This document shows positions 27,453 to 36,079 of a stretch of DNA of 64,000 nt, piece after piece. The notes beneath the pieces are model-generated. The model saw only the letters and a list, made by a program, of their open reading frames with translations. It ran no database searches and was not told the DNA's origin. Numbering within the stretch: position 1 is the stretch's first letter; each line of letters opens with the position of its first letter. The DNA lies in NCBI GenBank assembly GCA_016714445.1, contig JADJNF010000008.1, positions 682,001-746,000 on the forward strand, in the 5' to 3' direction. Source of the stretch: Saprospiraceae bacterium (GTDB taxonomy: Bacteria; Bacteroidota; Bacteroidia; Chitinophagales; Saprospiraceae). The translations under genes were made by a program, and so were the position numbers.

Positions 27453-29948
27453 ATGCATACATCAAACCTAGTTTTCAAAGAAGAAAACGTCATTCATCAC
27501 CTGAAACATTATCTTCCGGCACAGGCACCGTTAAAAGACTTTATTCACCATAATACGTTACATGCTTTTCAGGACAGGAAATTTTATTAAGCCATCACAC
27601 AGGCAAGTCAGATTTTTGGATACAAAACCAGTCTTTCTTTAATAGAATACAGGGATCTGTTTCGGCAAAAAAAGATTTCTGAAGACGCTCTTGAAAAAGT
27701 AATTATAGATAAAAAAGGCCAATCAAACTTTGAAAATTGGAAAGGTAAGATGATTTCCGGAAATTATTCAGATCATTTTGGTGGTAGAAGGAGTCATTTG
27801 CGCAATTTTTGGAAGGATCTATACTCAGTAGACCTTGACTTGGCGATTCAGCCGTTTTTATTCCGGTTTTTATGCAGCTATCTCGATCAGGGCATCGCCA
27901 TTTGGGGCTTTCCGGTATGGAATAAAGGTTTCCTGACCACCATCAGAGAGATGGAACGAAATACTTATACCAGCTTTTTTAAGACTGAGAGGGCAAAACG
28001 GCTGCTCATGGACCGCAAATGTGAAATCAGCGATTTACTCAAAATTCTGGTGGGTGATGAAAAATTATATGAGCATTATCTCTTTGATCAACAATTTGCC
28101 CATCCCGGTTGGTCAGGAATCGTTTCCGTGATAGAAGACATGCCTCAAACTCTTCTGGATAGCAGACGGATTTCACTCCAGGATCTGATTATATTTGAAC
28201 TGTTGCTTGAAATAGACACCCTTGACCATAAATTTGGTGAAAACTGGTTGCCGCTGAGCATGAGAATCACTGAAAAGGTGCAACCCCTTTTTGGTAAAGT
28301 AGAAATAAAAGAGTATCATGAGGTACTTCATCTGTGGCAGGATGCTTTTGAGTGGTCTTTTTATGATCAGGTGCTGGGAGGATTACAGACAAATCAGGCC
28401 AAAGGGACTATTTTAAAATCACCGGCATTTCAGGCACTATTTTGTATCGATGACAGAGAATGTTCACTCAGAAGGTATATAGAAGACATTGAACCCAATG
28501 CCCAAACCTACGGGACACCCGGATTTTTTGGTGTTGCTTTCTACTATAAACCCAAGGATGGGAAATTTTCTATGAAGGTCTGTCCGGCACCCATGAACCC
28601 GCCATATCTCATCAAGGAAGAAGTCGATAACAAGAAGAACAAAAAAGATTTTCATTTTGCTGACTATACCCATTCCCTGTTTTTTGGGTGGCTGATCACG
28701 CATACCATTGGTTTTTGGTCTGCCATCAGACTATTTATAAATATATTTACGCCCAGACTGAGCCCTGCCACAACGCTTTCTTTCAGACACATGGATAAAT
28801 TTTCGAAGCTCACCATTGAAAATCATAATACTGAAATCAAAGAAGATGGTAAACAGATCGGATTTACCATAACTGAGATGGCTGACAGAGTGGAAGGATT
28901 GCTCAAAAGTATCGGATTGGTCAAAGATTTTGCACCTATTGTGTATGCAGTAGGGCATGGTGCCAGCAGTGTCAACAATACACACTATGCCGGATACGAT
29001 TGCGGAGCTTGCTCCGGCAGGCCTGGATCTGTCAATGCGAGGGTCATAAGCTATATGGCAAATCATCCGGAAGTAAGAAACATACTGCGTGACAGAGGGA
29101 TAGAAATTCCTGCCAAAACGATTTTCCTCGGAGCACTGCATGATACCACGAGAGATGAAATCGAATTTTACGATGATACTTTTCCTGATCTTGCAAAAAC
29201 AGATTTGCATAAGCACAATAAACAAGTTTTTCATCAGGCTTTGGACAGAAACGCAAGGGAAAGAGCCCGTAGATTTGTCACCACCAACATAAAACTGGAT
29301 CTCAAAAAGCTCCATGAAGCGGTCAAGATGCGTTCAGTATCTTTGTTCGAACCAAGACCTGAACTCAATCATGCCACCAATGCGCTGTGTATCATCGGTC
29401 GCAGGGAGCTGACACAAGATTTGTTTCTTGATCGAAGAGCTTTTATGAATTCGTATGATTATGCCATAGACCCTGAAGGCAACTACCTGTTTAATATCCT
29501 TTCGGCCGCAGCTCCTGTTTGTGGTGGCATTAATCTGGAATACTATTTTTCGAGAGTGGATAATTTAAAACTTGGCGCAGGTACAAAGCTACCACACAAT
29601 GTGATGGGCCTCATCGGTGTTGCTAATGGAATAGATGGAGATTTACGACCTGGACTTCCCAATCAAATGATAGAAGTCCACGATCCATTGAGATTGCTGA
29701 TTATCGTAGAACATTTTGATGATATAGTATTAAAAACCATACAACGCACTTCACAACTCTATGAATGGTTTATCAATGAATGGGTCCATCTGGTAGTCAT
29801 ACACCCTGACACAAAAAAAATCACCCGATTCAAAGATGGGTCTTTTTTTGATTACAGTCCGGATTTTGTGCCACCAACGGTGACTGATGTTGAAGCCCTT
29901 TTTAAAACAGAAAGAGATAATCTTCCTGTATTACTTATAAAAGAATAG
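27453..29948 (+). pseudogene. dabA: DabA (DUF2309/UPF0753) inorganic-carbon pump subunit, with in-frame stop at codon 46
   Basis: From the ATG at 27453 the frame runs LPAQAPLKDFIHHNTLHAFQ and hits TAA at 27588-27590; it then continues in the same frame without any indel (AITQASQIFGYKTSLSLIEY) to the stop at 29946. Ignoring the TAA gives 831 residues, normal for DabA. The beta-carbonic-anhydrase-like zinc set is intact: Cys331 and Asp333 in FCIDDRECS, His502 in VGHGASSVNN, Cys517 in YDCGACSG; the His-to-Cys spacing of 15 matches characterised DabA. DabA with DabB forms an energised pump that traps CO2 as bicarbonate at the inner membrane. The glutamate or aspartate expected at the stop makes a G-to-T change likely. 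A restart at the ATG at 27750 would lose 99 conserved residues. It may be a true nonsense allele or a base-call error. Confidence 0.88.
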
Positions 29949-29952
29949 AATA

Positions 29953-31821
29953 ATGGAAAGAATATTGGAATTATTGATTGTTTGGCCATTTGCTGCTTTC
30001 CTGATCGCACTTTTTCTTCCCAAAGAAAATGAAAAACTAATATCAGGATTTACATTCTGGATGATAGGGATTCACTTTTTTACGATTTTGGGCCTCATAA
30101 TATATTGGGGTACACAAGGATTTCATTCCGTCAATCTAAAGGAATTTTCAATATATGAGAGTCATAACATGAATTTTTTTATTGACTTTTATTTTGATCA
30201 TGTCACGGCTGTATATTGTCTGGTTGGTGCTATGCTCACTTTTCTGGTCACCACATATAGCAGAATATATTTGCATAGAGAATCCGGATACAAAAGGTTT
30301 TTTTATACAATTTTGTTTTTCTATGCTGGTTATACTCTTGCTGTATTTGCGGGAAATCTGGAGACATTGTTTATCGGTTGGGAAATATTGGGTTTGACAT
30401 CTTTTCTTTTGGTGGCTTTCTATCGTGAAAGATATCTTCCTGTCAAAAATGCTTTTAAAGTGTTCTCTATATATCGTATTGGAGATGTTGGTATCATACT
30501 CGCTATGTGGGCAAGCCATCATTTATGGCATGAAAACATCACCTTCGAAAAGATACAAAATTATGAGTTGGTACACCATCATCTGGAAAGTCACTCCATG
30601 TTCGGGTTGTTCATTTCTGTCATGATCCTACTTGCGGCGTGTGCAAAATCTGCACAGTTTCCATTTTCCTCCTGGCTCCCAAGAGCTATGGAAGGACCGA
30701 CCCCTTCGAGTGCCATTTTTTATGGTTCTTTATCTGTTCACCTTGGATTGTTTTTATTGATCAGGACCATGCCATTTTGGGAACATCAGCTCATTGCCAG
30801 AATTTTGATCGGAGGTGTAGGTTTATTTACTGCAGCCATCGGTGCGTCTATAGGTAGGGTACAATCTTCCGTAAAAAGTCAGATCGCTTATGCTTCAGTA
30901 GCACAAATCGGATTGATGTTTTTTGAATTGGCTTTGGGATTTGAGACATTTGCCTTATTTCACTTTGCTGGGAATGCTTTTCTGAGAACATACCAATTAT
31001 TGGTTTCGCCTTCAGCCGTGAGTTATCTGATCAGAGAACAATTTTATCATTTCGAACCTAAACATGAAAATATTGAAACCCATTTTACTAAGAAACTAGA
31101 GTATTCCTTATTTTTATTGAGTATCAAGGAGTATAATATGGATGAGCTCCTGGATAAATTATTGTGGAAACCCTTTAAAAACCTGGGTAATTTGTTGAGA
31201 TTTATAAATATTAGAAACATATACTTTATCACCATACCTACCTTCTTAGTGGGTGTAATTTTACAAATCACAAGATTTAACTTACCAGAAGTGATTGTTG
31301 AAGTTTTGCCTGAGATTTTTGCGTTGACAGGTCTGTTTTTGGTTTTCAGGGCTTACGCTGGTCGGCGCAACGTATTTGTAGTATGGACACTTTTGGTAAT
31401 GAATCATTTTTGGGTGACGTTGGCCATATCTTTTAATGACGCACTTACCATGTATGAAATTATTTTTCATTTAGCGGGTGTGGTAATTGCTGGGACATTG
31501 GGATATGTCGTCCTATGGAAAATGTACAAAGCCGAACCAGATATTGACTTGAATAGGTTTCAGGGTCATGTGTATGAGTACCCAAATATGGCTGCTTTAT
31601 TTTTAATTGCTTGTTTGGGCTTGGCTGGATTCCCTATTACATCTACATTTATTGGTGAGGATATTCTTTTTTCTCATGTAGAATACGATCAGATATTTTT
31701 AGCTTTTTATCTTGCGCTTGGTTTTGTCATATCCGGTATTGCATTGATAAGAATGTATGCCAGAATATTTTTAGGACCACACCTGAAGCGATATCATGCA
31801 GTGGCACAGAGGTCATCCTAA
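29953..31821 (+). CDS. dabB: DabB, NuoL/MrpA-like membrane subunit of the inorganic-carbon pump
   Basis: This 622-residue polytopic protein belongs to the proton-conducting transporter family (PF00361) with NuoL and MrpA. Visible markers are FYAGYTLAVFAGNLETLFIGWEI, the helix with LLAACAKSAQFPFSSWLPRAMEGPTPSSAIF, and SVKSQIAYASVAQIGLMFFEL, which contain the conserved lysine and glutamate residues of the family's ion path. It starts 5 bp after the dabA stop. In characterised systems DabB supplies the ion gradient that drives vectorial CO2 hydration by DabA. No other complex I or Mrp subunit gene is nearby, which supports DabB over a respiratory role. It looks intact, unlike dabA. Confidence 0.93.
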   Translation: MERILELLIVWPFAAFLIALFLPKENEKLISGFTFWMIGIHFFTILGLIIYWGTQGFHSVNLKEFSIYESHNMNFFIDFYFDHVTAVYCLVGAMLTFLVTTYSRIYLHRESGYKRFFYTILFFYAGYTLAVFAGNLETLFIGWEILGLTSFLLVAFYRERYLPVKNAFKVFSIYRIGDVGIILAMWASHHLWHENITFEKIQNYELVHHHLESHSMFGLFISVMILLAACAKSAQFPFSSWLPRAMEGPTPSSAIFYGSLSVHLGLFLLIRTMPFWEHQLIARILIGGVGLFTAAIGASIGRVQSSVKSQIAYASVAQIGLMFFELALGFETFALFHFAGNAFLRTYQLLVSPSAVSYLIREQFYHFEPKHENIETHFTKKLEYSLFLLSIKEYNMDELLDKLLWKPFKNLGNLLRFINIRNIYFITIPTFLVGVILQITRFNLPEVIVEVLPEIFALTGLFLVFRAYAGRRNVFVVWTLLVMNHFWVTLAISFNDALTMYEIIFHLAGVVIAGTLGYVVLWKMYKAEPDIDLNRFQGHVYEYPNMAALFLIACLGLAGFPITSTFIGEDILFSHVEYDQIFLAFYLALGFVISGIALIRMYARIFLGPHLKRYHAVAQRSS

Positions 31822-31866
31822 GGTATTGAATATGATCATTTTATTTTACACTAAAACATTATATCA

Positions 31867-32655
31867 ATGTTGACCAAAAAATATTTATTCCCATTTGTGT
31901 TGTTTATTATATTGTTGGTTAATAACACACTATTTTCACAAAATACCAGGCTTAGCGATAATAGTAACATAGGGTGGTTTAGTGTAAACAGTACTTTTAA
32001 ACTTACAACAAAAGTAGGGTTTACTACAGAATACCATTGGAGAAGAGTCGAACTGGTCAGTAGACCTCAGGCAGGATTATGGAGAAGCAGTATTAATTAC
32101 CAAATACACCCAAAAGTACAATTCAGGATTGGTTATGCGTTAATAGAAAACTTTCCTTATGGAGTATATCCGCTAAATGGTTTTGGCAAACAGTTTACTG
32201 AACACAGAATGTTTCAGGCATTGGTACTGACTGATAAGATTTCAAGGTTGGAGATGTCGCATAGGTTTATGCTCGAACAAAGATGGATAGGCAGATATTC
32301 GAATGCGTCACTATCAAAAGAAGATTCATATGTATATGGTCACAGATGGAGATACATGCTCCGTATACAGCTTCCATTATTTAAGCAGTCGATGGAAGAC
32401 AATACTGTATATCTGGCAGCATTTAATGAAGCGATGATAGGATTTGGAAAAAATGTAAATGAAAATATCTTTGACCAAAACAGATTGGCTTTTTTACTGG
32501 GCTATAGGTTTGATAGTAGGATAAGAATAGAAGCAGGATACCTCAATCATATTTTTCAACTGGCCAGAGAAATTGATGGCCGAAATGTTTTTCAGCATAA
32601 CAACGGACTGATGTTCAATTTATTACTATCATTTGACTGGAGTAAAAAACAATAG
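31867..32655 (+). CDS. DUF2490 outer-membrane protein
   Basis: The 262-residue protein has a signal peptide (MLTKKYLFPFVLFIILLVNN, then TLFSQ). The mature part has DUF2490 features: GWFSVNSTFKLTTKVGFTTE, YHWRRVELVSRPQAGLWRSS, FTEHRMFQALVLTDKI, HRFMLEQRWIG and YVYGHRWRYMLRIQLPL. The regular amphipathic strands predict an outer-membrane barrel. It lies 45 bp downstream of dabB and may be the last gene of the SulP4-dabA-dabB transcript; DUF2490 proteins occur in many contexts in this phylum, so the link to carbon uptake is uncertain. Confidence 0.85.
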   Translation: MLTKKYLFPFVLFIILLVNNTLFSQNTRLSDNSNIGWFSVNSTFKLTTKVGFTTEYHWRRVELVSRPQAGLWRSSINYQIHPKVQFRIGYALIENFPYGVYPLNGFGKQFTEHRMFQALVLTDKISRLEMSHRFMLEQRWIGRYSNASLSKEDSYVYGHRWRYMLRIQLPLFKQSMEDNTVYLAAFNEAMIGFGKNVNENIFDQNRLAFLLGYRFDSRIRIEAGYLNHIFQLAREIDGRNVFQHNNGLMFNLLLSFDWSKKQ

Positions 32656-32846
32656 TGGTATAGAATATATTTCGAGGTGTAAAATATATTTTATACCAGT
32701 CCGTATTAAGTAAAAATTGGGTGTATGAGATAATTGCACTTTGATAAAAATTGCTTTTGTTTACCCAAAACTTAAGGGTGAAAAAAAGTAGTCTAAAACA
32801 ATTGAATGAAAAAATGAGATACACCCCAAAATTTCGATCTTAACAT

Positions 32847-32893
32847 AAAACTCATGTAGTTCATATAAATTATATTTCTACATGAGTTTTTTA
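32847..32893. terminator. Bidirectional terminator between the carbon island and the mazG-like gene
   Basis: AAAACTCATGTAG pairs perfectly with CTACATGAGTTTT over 13 bp, with A-runs on one side and T-runs on the other, so it can stop transcripts from both strands. The right arm includes the last codons of the minus-strand gene ending at 32878. Confidence 0.85.
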
Positions 32894-33216
32894 TTTTCGA
32901 TATGCCTTTGACTATCCCTGTTTGTCTTTTTATCTATATTTTTACGTATTGCATCCTCCAGGTCAATGCCTGTTTGATTAGCTAAACAAGTTATTACCCA
33001 CATGACATCAGCCAATTCATCAGCCAGTTTTTCTTTTTGTTCTTCTATTGTCATTGGTGCTTTAAAACTTTGTTCGCCATACATGCGCGATATCAGCCTT
33101 GCCACCTCTCCTACCTCTTCGGCCAGAATAGCCATATTAGTAAGTTCTGAAAAATATCTTACCCCAATGGTTTTAATCCAATCATCTACATTACGTTGAT
33201 ATGCTTTAATTTCCAT
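32878..33216 (-). CDS. MazG-like nucleotide pyrophosphohydrolase
   Basis: This 112-residue protein has the all-alpha NTP pyrophosphohydrolase motifs: ILAEEVGEVARLISRMYGEQ (ExxE) and KEKLADELADVMWVITCLAN (ExxD), which bind magnesium. The family hydrolyses nucleoside triphosphates to monophosphates and cleans unwanted nucleotides such as modified dNTPs; the exact substrate is not readable. Its start overlaps the stop of dtd by one base (TAATG), so the pair is translationally coupled on the minus strand. Both genes are housekeeping quality-control enzymes. The length is normal for the single-domain type. Confidence 0.88.
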   Translation of the reverse strand: MEIKAYQRNVDDWIKTIGVRYFSELTNMAILAEEVGEVARLISRMYGEQSFKAPMTIEEQKEKLADELADVMWVITCLANQTGIDLEDAIRKNIDKKTNRDSQRHIENKKLM

Positions 33217-33668
33217 TATTCTTTTTGTTTTGAATCAATTACAATGGTGACCGGTCCATCATTAATAAGATTTACTTTCATATCAGCTGCAAATACGCCT
33301 GTTTTTACGTTATTATTACTCACTTTTTTCAGTCGTTCTACAAATTTTTCATACAGCATGATTGCATATTCAGGCCTCGCTGCTTTTATATAGGATGGTC
33401 TGTTTCCCTTTTTAGTACTTGCATGAAGTGTAAACTGGCTGATTACAAGATATTCTCCTCCAACGTCCTTCGCAGATAGATTCATTTTACCTTCATCATC
33501 ATTAAATATACGTAGACTTACTATTTTATTGACCAACCATTCTATATCATCGTCTTTATCACTGGATTCAATACCTACCAAAATTAGCAATCCTTTATCA
33601 ATGGATGAAAAAATATTATGATTTATAACAACACTGGCGCTTAATACCCTTTGTAACACAACTCTCAT
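33216..33668 (-). CDS. dtd: D-aminoacyl-tRNA deacylase
   Basis: The 150-residue protein matches Dtd from end to end: MRVVLQRVLSASVVIN, LLILVGIESSDKDDDIEWLVNKI, LRIFNDDEGKMNLSAKDVGGEYLVISQFTLHA, then KGNRPSYIKAARPE. The SQFTL motif and the PSY (Gly-cis-Pro-like region) of the active site are present. Dtd removes D-amino acids (and glycine) mis-attached to tRNA. It is the first gene of a two-gene minus-strand unit with the MazG-like gene. The candidate replication origin lies immediately upstream. Confidence 0.95.
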   Translation of the reverse strand: MRVVLQRVLSASVVINHNIFSSIDKGLLILVGIESSDKDDDIEWLVNKIVSLRIFNDDEGKMNLSAKDVGGEYLVISQFTLHASTKKGNRPSYIKAARPEYAIMLYEKFVERLKKVSNNNVKTGVFAADMKVNLINDGPVTIVIDSKQKE

Positions 33669-34149
33669 AATAACGTTATAAACATATATTTATTAAAACA
33701 TATTTATTATGCTGATAAATAGGCAATTTATATCAACATTTATCAACATGCATTTTGTCTAAATTTATGTAAAAGTAATTATTTATGTATAAAAATGATG
33801 TTTATGAATTAAATATTTAATACATATATACATTTTAAAAAAGTTATGGCCGCTTAATTATATAGTTATACACCGGATGAGTTTATACACTTTAAACTGT
33901 GGATAAGTACTATCTTTCTATTTGTTTATATGTTAAAATATTGAAGATCTATCTTTTATCAGGTTTATTGGTGTGAATAATTTGTTTAAAAAGTATAGAT
34001 AAAATATATATAAGAGCTCTATTAACATTTCCACAGAAGTAATGATAATGTTAAAGTATTTTAAGTAAAAAATATATTATTAATACAAATAACAACTTGC
34101 AAAAAATCAAAAATGCTTATAAGTTGTTATTTGTCATTAATTTTGCGGC
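33669..34149. other. Candidate replication origin (DnaA-box cluster in AT-rich gap)
   Basis: This gap of about 480 bp lies between divergently transcribed genes. It holds a perfect DnaA box in reverse (TGTGGATAA, 33898-33906), two one-mismatch boxes (TTATACACC 33866-33874; TTATACACT 33883-33891) all within 41 bp, and a weaker TTATCAACA at 33740-33748. Very AT-rich tracts on both sides, such as 33990-34015 and 34060-34090, could serve as an unwinding element. Two perfect parS sites lie 5 kb away, which supports origin proximity. dnaA itself is not in the window. Strand skew could not be computed. Confidence 0.5.
34138..34145 (+). promoter_or_regulatory. -7 element directly before the heme A synthase start
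   Basis: TAATTTTG matches TAnnTTTG and ends 4 bp before the ATG at 34150, so the transcript would start at or very near the start codon. No convincing -33 box is present at the right distance. Confidence 0.4.
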
Positions 34150-35211
34150 ATGAAATATTCAAATAAGGTTACGATATGGTTGTTTATTGGTTTAGTCATG
34201 GTATTCGTTCAGGTTATTGTGGGCGGTATAACCAGACTTACTGAATCAGGATTGTCCATTACAAAGTGGGAAGTAATAAGTGGTACACTGCCTCCTCTTT
34301 CCGAGGCAGACTGGGAACAACAGTTTGAATTGTATAAAAGTACTCCACAATATATCGAGATAAATGAAGGAATGAATTTAGATGATTTTAAATTTATATA
34401 CTTTTGGGAATATATACACAGGTTTTGGGCAAGAATCATGGGTTTTGTTTTTTTATTTCCATTTTTATTTTTTTTAGTTAAAGGTCATTTGGATAGAGCT
34501 TTGCTTAAGAAACTAAGTGTAGTAATATTTTTTGCATTATTGGCTGCAACTTTTGGGTGGATCATGGTTGCTAGTGGTTTAGTCGAACGACCATGGGTAA
34601 ATGCCTATAAGTTGTCTATACACCTTATGATTGCTTTTAGTGTTTATGTTGCTTTATTATGGACTTTTTTATCTGCTAAAGACGTGGGTTCTGGATTTTC
34701 AGATTTACCAAATTTGAACTTAATGCCTATGGTTTGGCTGACTTTTGTATTTCTTGTGGTGCAGATATTTTTAGGTGGAGTTATGTCAGGAATGAAAGCT
34801 GCGGTAGTATATCCTACCTGGCCTGATATGAATGGTGTTTATTTTCCAAAAGTAATTTTTGAAGCATCGCAGTGGAATGTAGAAAATTTTAACAATTATG
34901 ACAAAAATCCATTTATGCCTGCTCTGATTCATTTTCTGCACCGAAATACGGCATATTTACTTTTTATTTTAGGAAACGTGCTAAGTTATAGACTAGTTAA
35001 ATTTGGGAATATGTATAATATTATGGCACTAAAGAGAGTTGGTTATTTAGTTTCCGCAGTATTATTACTTCAGGTAGTTATTGGTATAATTACTGTAATT
35101 AGTAGCAAAGGTTCTATTCCAGTATTTTGGGGTGTACTTCATCAAGCAGGTGCGTTGGTATTGCTTACCGTACTTGTTTTTACAATTTTTGTTATCAGGA
35201 TTAAAAAATAA
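34150..35211 (+). CDS. ctaA: Heme A synthase (COX15/CtaA)
   Basis: The 353-residue protein has eight predicted membrane helices. It starts MKYSNKVTIWLFIGLVMVFV and then has GGITRLTESGLSITKW, the family signature. Heme-ligand histidines are visible in FWEYIHRFWARIMGF, YKLSIHLMIAF, ALIHFLHRNTAYLLF and WGVLHQAGALVLL. The length and the YKSTPQYIEIN loop match the long COX15 type of proteobacteria and Bacteroidota. It oxidises the C8 methyl of heme O to make heme A for cytochrome aa3-type oxidases, so the organism probably respires aerobically. It borders the candidate origin and is followed 57 bp later by an alpha/beta hydrolase gene. Confidence 0.95.
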   Translation: MKYSNKVTIWLFIGLVMVFVQVIVGGITRLTESGLSITKWEVISGTLPPLSEADWEQQFELYKSTPQYIEINEGMNLDDFKFIYFWEYIHRFWARIMGFVFLFPFLFFLVKGHLDRALLKKLSVVIFFALLAATFGWIMVASGLVERPWVNAYKLSIHLMIAFSVYVALLWTFLSAKDVGSGFSDLPNLNLMPMVWLTFVFLVVQIFLGGVMSGMKAAVVYPTWPDMNGVYFPKVIFEASQWNVENFNNYDKNPFMPALIHFLHRNTAYLLFILGNVLSYRLVKFGNMYNIMALKRVGYLVSAVLLLQVVIGIITVISSKGSIPVFWGVLHQAGALVLLTVLVFTIFVIRIKK

Positions 35212-35268
35212 TTAAAATTGCCCTTATATTGCCCCAAAATTTAATTATCTTAACCATAAATTTTTGTA

Positions 35269-36078
35269 ATGTCTGAAAATCAGATAAAGGAAGAGGGTAA
35301 ATTTAAATATATTGAGACCGGCGGTGAAGGTACACCTATTATTCTATTGCATGGACTGTTGGGAGCTTTAAGTAATTTTGATGGTATTATACAGCATTTT
35401 TCTAAATCCCATAATGTGGTAGTACCCATTTTGCCTCTTTTTGAGATTTCATTAAGAAGCCTTTCTGTAATGAAGCTTGTGGAGTACGTTGAAGATTTTA
35501 TTGATCATAAAAATTATAAAAAAGTACATGTATTAGGCAATTCTTTGGGTGGTCATATAGGTCAGCTATATACATTAAAACATTCTGAACGTGTGGAAAG
35601 TATGATTTTAACTGGTAGTAGCGGGTTATTTGAGAGTGCCATGGGAACTACATTTCCAAAAAGAGGGAACTATGAGTATATGAGGCAAAAAGCAGAAAGC
35701 GTTTTTTATGATCCTGCTGTAGCTACAAAGGAACTTGTTGATAGTGTATATGAAACCGTCAATGATCTTAAGAGAGCGATGTGTGTCGTTGCAATTGCCA
35801 AATCTGCGGTCAGACATAATCTTGAAGATAGCTTGCATAAAATATTGGTGCCTACATTGTTGGTATGGGGTGTGCAGGATGCAGTCACTCCATTGTGGGT
35901 AGGAGAAAAATTCAATGAACTTATACCTAACTCTGAACTGGTAAAGGTAGATAAATGTGGCCACGCTCCAATGATGGAGAGACCGGAACTATTTAATACT
36001 TCTCTGGAAGACTTCCTGGATCGAGTAGAAAACGGAAGTTTTCTGCAAAATAAAAACCCTGCAAAAACTGTTGGTTAA
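35269..36078 (+). CDS. Alpha/beta hydrolase
   Basis: This 269-residue cytoplasmic protein has an alpha/beta-hydrolase fold: oxyanion region ILLHGLLGALSNFDG, nucleophile elbow LGNSLGGHIGQ (Ser near residue 92), acid residue in LVWGVQDAVTP and catalytic His in DKCGHAPMMERPE. The substrate is unknown; the order resembles hydrolases of aromatic or ester compounds and bromoperoxidase-like enzymes, but I do not assign one. It follows heme A synthase by 57 bp and converges with the M1 peptidase gene, with only one base between stops. Housekeeping or detoxification roles are equally possible. Confidence 0.88.
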   Translation: MSENQIKEEGKFKYIETGGEGTPIILLHGLLGALSNFDGIIQHFSKSHNVVVPILPLFEISLRSLSVMKLVEYVEDFIDHKNYKKVHVLGNSLGGHIGQLYTLKHSERVESMILTGSSGLFESAMGTTFPKRGNYEYMRQKAESVFYDPAVATKELVDSVYETVNDLKRAMCVVAIAKSAVRHNLEDSLHKILVPTLLVWGVQDAVTPLWVGEKFNELIPNSELVKVDKCGHAPMMERPELFNTSLEDFLDRVENGSFLQNKNPAKTVG

Positions 36079-36079
36079 A

